Origin: Zhengitettix transpicula
Taxonomy: Eukaryota; Arthropoda; Insecta; Orthoptera; Tetrigidae
Length of the DNA stretch: 64,000 nucleotides
Direction of reading: 5' to 3'
Assembly (NCBI GenBank): GCA_037074705.1
Contig: CM073593.1
Coordinates: 103,873,738-103,937,737 of the forward strand
The position numbers were made by a program, and so were the translations under genes. This document shows, one piece after another, positions 58,435 through 64,000 of this stretch (position 1 is the stretch's first letter; every line of letters begins with the position of its first letter). The notes below the pieces were generated by a model. The model worked only from the letters and a program-made list of their open reading frames with translations, had not been told where the DNA came from and searched no databases.

Positions 58435-58503
58435 TGGGATTCGATCCCGGGACCTCTGTGACGCGAGGCAGTGCACGCTGACCCCTGCACCACGGGAGGT
58501 CGG
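58435..58503 (-). mobile_element. tRNA-derived SINE head, best preserved
   Basis: On the minus strand: GTGGTGCAGGGGTCAGCGTG (A box and D-arm) and GGTCCCGGGATCGAATCCCA (B box and T-arm), at tRNA-like spacing. The acceptor and anticodon stems are not convincing, so it is not a working tRNA. Confidence 0.65.
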
Positions 58504-59447
58504 CTGGTTTAATCTTGTTGAACTTAACTTCGAACGACTTTTATGCTAATCACAAAGGGTATCGTGATTGAGGAGAAAGGATTCTGGAGCTGTAAGTAAC
58601 CTGTTAGAGGGGAGGTAAATAAGTTAGCGGTTCCAACAGCCGAGGAGGACCTCAGTTCATCTTGAGGATTATGAATATTCAGAGCTTTAGTAGACAATCT
58701 TGAGTCTTTCGAGATTCCAGAAAAAAAATTTCCCAGACCTCATCTCTCGTTAATTGAAAAGGGCTTGACGTACAAGTAACTTTGATAATTCACTTTGAAG
58801 AGGATTTATCCCAGGAATTGCCATGTTAACGAGTCTGAAAGACGCGTCAGTGGCCGAAGAAGGACCCTAAACTTTATTTAATTGAATATTGTGAAATCAG
58901 TTTTACATTCTGTACCGTTCAAAGCGTAATAACATACGTCTCGTGAAGAATTATCAGACGAGTAGCGGATACAAAACAACACTCCAGTACAGATTTGTCA
59001 TATTTTTTTTGTTTTAAAGAGGGTAAGTGAAAAGCTTTCGTTGCTGATACGACGAAGGCTTCCAAAACTCATTACATAAATGGGTCTGCATATTAATCCC
59101 TGTTTGTGATTACAGACGGTTCCGGCCGCTTAGCAGTTTTGAAGCTCACATGGATTCGGTCGTCATCATTTAATTACTCAGTGGAACATTTGTTTGTTCG
59201 CAAGTTCAAACCCCAGAGCGAGACTCTAATGAAAAGCCCCTTACCAGCATATTTTAGCATTAAGTCCTGCGAATCGGATTTGAAACTTTTTTTCTCTTTT
59301 TTTTACAAAGCGAGCAGCTGACACAAGCGCTCCAGTAAACAATACGGGAAAGATTAATTAGTTTTATAAAAACTCAAACATCTCCACGTATATATATTTA
59401 TAATAAAAATAAATATATATAATTGTAGAACAACGCTCGCAGTCCAT
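58504..59447. other. Unique DNA
   Basis: A 71-codon ORF at 59106-59321 follows an acceptor-like GTGATTACAG, but no frame or domain can be supported. Confidence 0.4.
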
Positions 59448-59584
59448 ATTTAGCCGAATTTCCGGGTAGGGTGCATAAAGTACAACCCCCGGGGAATCTA
59501 ACACGTGGTTACCGCTTTCCCTTCCTATGCTATTCAAGGTGATTGGACACCACGTGGATGATCCTCGTGTAACCTGACGCCCAT
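59448..59584 (+). mobile_element. SINE-A copy, old and diverged
   Basis: Recognisable from CCGGGTAGG, CCCCCGGGG, CCTTCCTATGCTATTCAAGG and the GTAACCTGACGCCC tail, with many substitutions. It is the most diverged copy seen. Confidence 0.65.
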
Positions 59585-59699
59585 AATTAAAATACCCTAC
59601 TTAATTAAAAAAAATTGAAACGTTTAATAACGTATCTTGAGTTGAAAATGTTGTGAGAATTAAAATTTAATTATCTAACACACTGTAGAATAATGTTTA

Positions 59700-60216
59700 A
59701 TCCTTTTTTTTAGGGTAACAGGTCACATGAGGGTAATCCACATGGCATAGGAAGGGATTTGAAAGGGGGATGCGGAAGGGTGGAGGAAGGTAGCCAAGGG
59801 TTAACTAGGCCCCCCGGGCTATGGTTTAAGGATCCTACCCGGCAATTCGCCTAAAAGTGATGGAGGGAAAACCCTAGAAAAATCTGCATCAGGTAGGTCG
59901 GGCATTTGGTACTTGTCCCACGCCCTTTGATGGCGGGAGAGGAGTTTGCTGTGGGGTCGCAGCTTTCCCCTCGCCGTGCCTTGACCTGTTTAGGAGGCAG
60001 CTGGCCGACTGTTCCAATAGGAATAGCGGACAACTCTTACCGTATGCCCAAGGTCTGCGACCCCGGAACATACACCTCTCAGTCCCGGCCGAGGTGCCTT
60101 GGCATGTGGGAACCTTAGTTAAAAAAACCAGAGAGATGTGAAGGCATCCACAAAGGTAGCCCCCGCCAGAGCTCTCTGGGTAGGTTCACCTGCGAGAGAA
60201 TTCTCTCGCAGGCTTT
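59700..60216 (-). mobile_element. SINE-A copy, full length
   Basis: A T-run then GGGTAACAGGTCACATGAGG at the left. The perfect hairpin CCTGCGAGAG/CTCTCGCAGG at 60189-60212 forms the 5' end. A short deletion removes GTGGCAACTCCCCTTTAATA. Confidence 0.87.
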
Positions 60217-60663
60217 TCCTTTGGGGGTGTTTAATCCTTATAAAAAATATATAATTGATTGGGGTTTTAATTTATCTAAGAGTTACAAAATATAACAGGG
60301 TCCTTATAATTACATCTAAGTAATATCGATTTACTCACTGTTGCGACTAAATTTAAAATAACTTACTTTAATCAACAACATTCAAGACGCAAACAAATTA
60401 CTAATGCTTTCAGTGGGCAAACGTCACGGTTCTGAACATAATCAAAAACGGGTCGTATGTGAGGGCAAATACGTGCGGAAGAAATATCAATTCTTTACGT
60501 TTACAGTCGGCTAGCAGCTTCCCCGTGCAGGTAGACGAGAAGTCTTCAAAGGGAAATCTCTAGACAGCTCCCTCCCTCTCTCATCGGCGTAATAGCTCTC
60601 ATCGTTGACGGTGTTCAGATATCTTCGTCTTCTACTCTTCCGACGGTCAGACCTTTTTTTTCC
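60217..60663. other. Unique DNA
   Basis: Nothing recognised. Confidence 0.5.
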
Positions 60664-60895
60664 TTCAAGTTTAGGAGGCGATTGGCCGAGTCTTCCAATG
60701 GGAACAAAGAAATAACTCTTACCGTTTGCCTGAGGTCAGCGTCCCAGGAACATACACCTCTCAAAACAGGCCGAGGTGCGGTGGCTTGTGGGAAATTAGT
60801 AAAAAAAAACAGAGAGAGGAGAAGGCATCCCCAAAGGTAGCCCTCTCCGTCTCTCCAGAAAGGTTGAACTGCGAGAAAATCTCCCAGTTAGTCTC
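60664..60895 (-). mobile_element. SINE-A copy, 3' half missing
   Basis: Begins at TTCAAGTTTAGGAGGCGATT and runs to the CTGCGAGAAAATCTC hairpin remnant. It shares the variant GGGAACAAAGAAA with the neighbour at 60918. Confidence 0.8.
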
Positions 60896-60917
60896 AAAAT
60901 TTCATGCCAAGGATTTT

Positions 60918-61482
60918 TTCTTTGTGGTGTAGAAAGGCTATGTATAGGATAATCCACATAGTGGCAATTGTTCCTCATAGCATAGGAAATGAATTTGAAA
61001 GGGGGGATGCGGAAGGGTGGAGGAAGGTAGCCAAGAGTTAACTAGGGCCCCCGGGCAATGGTTTAAGGATACTACCCGGCAATTCGCCTAAAAGTGATGC
61101 AGGGAAAACCCTAGAAAAATCTGCATCCGGTAGGTCGGGCATTGGGTCCTTTTCCACGCCCTTCCGATGGCGAGAGAAGAGTTTGCTTTGGGGACGCAGC
61201 ATTCTCTTCTCCGTGCCTCGACCAGTTTAGGAGGCAGCAGGTCGACTGTTCCAATGGGAACAAAGAAACAACTCCAACCGTTTGCCCAAGGTCAGCGACC
61301 CAGGAACATACACCTCTCAAAACAGGCCGAGGTGGCTCGGCTTGTGGGAACCTTAGTTCAAAAACGGAGAGAGAAGAAGGCATCCCCAAAGGTAGCCCCT
61401 TCCTGTCTCTCCTACAAGGTTCTGCCTGCGAGAGAACATCCCTCGCAGGTATTGCCTGCGAGAGAATAGCCCTCGTAGCCTC
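60918..61482 (-). mobile_element. SINE-A full-length copy, type 2 tail
   Basis: Left end GGTGTAGAAAGGCTATGTAT, as at 26211 and 42522. Three CTGCGAGAG units end the right side. Its 125- and 119-codon ORFs on opposite strands are repeat translations. Confidence 0.87.
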
Positions 61483-62799
61483 TCTCAACGAAGGATTATG
61501 AACGTCCTCCTCTTTTCACCTTTAAAGTTTGGTTTCTACCTGGCAGTAGCGACCACGCAACTGTTAAATTAATTTTTTTCCCCCCCAAAGCTTCACTATA
61601 AAATATTCCGATATGCTGCACTTTACAGATACAAACCCTTATCTTTATACAGTAAAAATGTGTGCGTAGTTTATTTCAGGAATCAGTTTATCACCACCAG
61701 CGCTTATAGCGTTAATTTTAAAATGGCCGCCTACTTTTTCCAGGCGAAAATCGATTGTCTTCCATATAACAGTGTGAAATAAAATTTTCTTGTAGCTACA
61801 GAAGACGAATAATGGCATTGAGGAATTATAAACCACAATATTATTTTCTTTTCCCCGAATATGTTTTAAAAAAATGTTTTTTTTGAAGTGTGAATCAATC
61901 ATAACGTTATCCCAGGTAAAGAACCAAATAGATAAATTCACCTCCTAGAACGATTATCGGCAGCAAATATATACATAAAGGCTTAATTACATTTTGTGTT
62001 CATGATTTTGTCATATTACCCAAGTAATTAACCAATAGTATTAGCCGGTGGAGAATTATAAATTAATTATTACATGAATTCAACTGTATGTGTGGAGGGT
62101 GGAATAAGTGGGAGGGGCAGGGGGGGACAAATACCTCGATAAACAGGTTGTTTTAGATGGTAACCATATAAAAGTCGGCCTCATAGAAAAGTCTGTAAAC
62201 ATATTTTTTTCAAAAAAATAATATTGTAATTTTTTAATTTACACCTGTTTTTATTAATAGCAGATATTAAATAAATTAATGACCTTTAGTTATATTTTAT
62301 TCAATATTACACCAACGTTTCAGTACCCTTATACTTTCATCAGGTACTTATTCTTTTTTTAGTAACAAAATTTTGGTTATACAGGGTGAAAATATTTTAA
62401 TATTATTACAAATTTACAGTTATTTATCTTTCTATCTAAATATTTAAAATCAAATCATAAATTTTCAACATTCTTGTAATTTAATAATGAATGTTATCAA
62501 TCATCAAGGACATTATTTATTATAATTACATTTATTATAATTGTTTTTAAAAATTTTATAAAATTATATCAAATATGAACTATAACGGATTTCAAATATT
62601 ACTTAATATTTAATTATGTGAAATTAATGTGTTTAAAGCTGTTTCAATACGCAGAATTTCTGATTAATTACGTTACAATAAACTTTTTTAAATGTCTATA
62701 ATTTAAACAATATTCCAATCAAAGCTTGGTTTACTTCTAATTTATTTATAGTCATTTATGATTTAAACATTGTATTTTTACGTCTGTTTATATTAAAAA
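61483..62799. other. AT-rich unique DNA
   Basis: Contains an isolated motif at 62307-62346. A 98-codon minus-strand ORF at 61645-61941 has no recognised domain. Confidence 0.5.
62307..62346 (-). other. Hammerhead-like motif
   Basis: Minus strand: GTAC, CTGATGA, A, AGTA-loop-TACT, GAAACGTTGGTG. Both boxes are intact and stem II is 4 bp. Stem I is not convincing beyond one pair. Confidence 0.5.
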
Positions 62800-63065
62800 T
62801 AATGCAGTTTTTCGACCAATATGAGACAATATTTTTATTTATTTATTTACCACAACGTATTTGGTACGTGTTTGTTCCCTTCATCAGGTCATTCCTGCTG
62901 AGAAACTGTATAAAATAAAAGTTGTATTATCAAGAAGCCAATGAATTTTATAAAAGTGGTTGAACAAAAAAATATTACACTATAAACACAATGAAACTAA
63001 GAAAACACTCACCTAATTACCTGATGAAGGTACTAACACGTACCGAAACGTTGCCGTAAATAAAA

Positions 63066-63096
<31 letters not shown>

Positions 63097-63122
63097 CTGA
63101 TATTGGTCGAAAAACTGCATTA
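62800..63122. mobile_element. TIR element with two opposed hammerhead-like motifs
   Basis: About 30-bp terminal inverted repeats: AATGCAGTTTTTCGACCAAT at 62801-62820, complement at 63100-63119. The left motif (minus, 62853-62893) has CTGATGA but a broken AAATACG box. The right motif (plus, 63021-63053) has CTGATGA, A, GGTAC-TAACAC-GTACC, GAAACGTTG with a clean 5-bp stem II. (AT)n lies at 63068-63094. No ORF. Confidence 0.7.
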
Positions 63123-63562
63123 ATTATGATTTAAAGTTTTTCTAGTTGTTTTTCTCCGCATGTTCTCTTAATCTTGTTTCACGAGCACGTTTTAGCTTGC
63201 CCTGTGTAACAGTTTCCACAATTAATTATATATGACATTATGTTATTTTTAATTTTTCCTTTACCTGTGTACGTAATTATGATTTTTTTAAAAAAAATGT
63301 CTCTAAAATTAAAATTTGTTGTTAATATTTTTATATTTTCTCTTATATTTTTGTCACAGTACGGTAATAACATAAAATGTTTCAGATTTTTTTTATCTTG
63401 AATAAGTAATACATGAATTATGTTAACTGATGCTTACAAAATTATATTAAAGTTAAACACGGACATTTAAAAATTATGTAATTATATAAAACGTATGTAA
63501 TTTAGTTGTTAAAGCCGTAGTTGTTAATGTCACTCAAAATAATGTATATTGTAATGTGGAAA
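63123..63562. other. AT-rich unique DNA
   Basis: Nothing recognised. Confidence 0.5.
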
Positions 63563-63984
63563 CCACAAGCCGAGGCACCTCGGCCTGTTTTGAGAGGTGT
63601 ATGTTCCGGGGTCGCAGACCTTGGGCATACGGTAAGAGTTGTCCTCTATTCCCATTGGAATAGTCGGCCAGCTGCCTCCTAAAGTGGTCGAGGCACGGAG
63701 ATGGGAATGCTGCGTCCCCACAGCAAACTCCTCTCCCGCTATCGGAAGGGCGTGGGACAATTACCCAATGTCCGACCTACCTGATGCAGGTTTTTCTAGG
63801 GTTTTCCCTGCATTTCTTTAGGCGAATGCCGGTAGGATCCTTAAACTACAGCCCGGGGACCCTAGTTCACACTTGGATACCTTCCTCAACCCTTCCGCAT
63901 GCCCCATTTCAAATCCCTTCCTATGCTATTAAAGGGGAGTTGCCATTATGTGGATTACCATCATGTAGCCTGTTACCCTTAAAA
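63563..63984 (+). mobile_element. SINE-A copy, 5' hairpins missing
   Basis: Starts at CCACAAGCCGAGGCACCTCG and ends GTAGCCTGTTACCCTTAAAA. The window ends just after its A-tail. Confidence 0.87.
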
Positions 63985-64000
63985 AAAAAATTCTAATTGC

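Noticed and set aside
54048..63094. Possible replication origins or promoters at (AT)n runs (54048, 55559, 63068)
   Set aside because: Ordinary dinucleotide microsatellites with no supporting context.
1..64000. CRISPR array, prokaryotic operon or phage content
   Set aside because: No spaced direct repeats of array type, no long ORFs and no ribosome-binding-site pattern; the repeat content is eukaryotic.

Overview
This window is eukaryotic and looks like animal intergenic or intronic DNA, most likely from an insect. It is AT-rich, has no long open reading frames and no operons, and is packed with decayed transposable elements. The insect call rests on the mixture of a jockey-type LINE remnant, a second non-LTR reverse-transcriptase tail, a mariner-type transposase remnant, Helitron-like ends and many Penelope-like motifs. 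The species cannot be determined from the sequence.

The dominant component is one dispersed retroposon, here called SINE-A: about 29 copies, roughly 10 kb in all, on both strands. Each is up to about 550 bp, with a hairpin-rich 5' end and an A-rich 3' tail. Most of the longer conceptual ORFs in the window are translations of SINE-A and are not genes. The second theme is a scattered motif, CTGANGA - short hairpin - GAAACGTY, found at 20 or more sites, often as two inverted copies inside a small terminal-inverted-repeat element. It resembles the hammerhead-ribozyme core reported from Penelope-like retroelements and is the most interesting signal here.

Layout. 1-9 kb: SINE-A copies, a paired-motif hairpin element (6183-6413), tRNA-derived SINE fragments and a candidate regulatory block near 4.1-4.8 kb. 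9-20 kb: a 427-bp tandem duplication, a 1-kb foldback (14738-15735), a duplicated segment with a SINE inside it (17076-17950) and a SINE-motif-SINE composite (19101-19882). 20-32 kb: AT-rich, with possible exons at 20665-20928 and two Helitron-like insertions (28315-29063, 29897-30345). 32-46 kb: mostly unique, with a 5'-inverted jockey remnant (39.4-39.9 kb), a likely terminal coding exon (41439-41600), a paired-motif element (44171-44436) and an RT C-terminus. 46-64 kb: mariner remnant, a large inverted repeat (50019-51317 / 52598-53836) around unique GC-richer DNA, a 530-bp tandem duplication, more Helitron-like pieces, a long perfect-type hairpin (58053-58320), a dense SINE-A cluster (59.4-61.5 kb) and a TIR element with two opposed motifs (62800-63122).

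No complete protein-coding gene, rRNA, functional tRNA or CRISPR array is supported. Any host gene is represented at most by one or two terminal exons. All family names and boundaries were read by eye and may be off by tens of bases.
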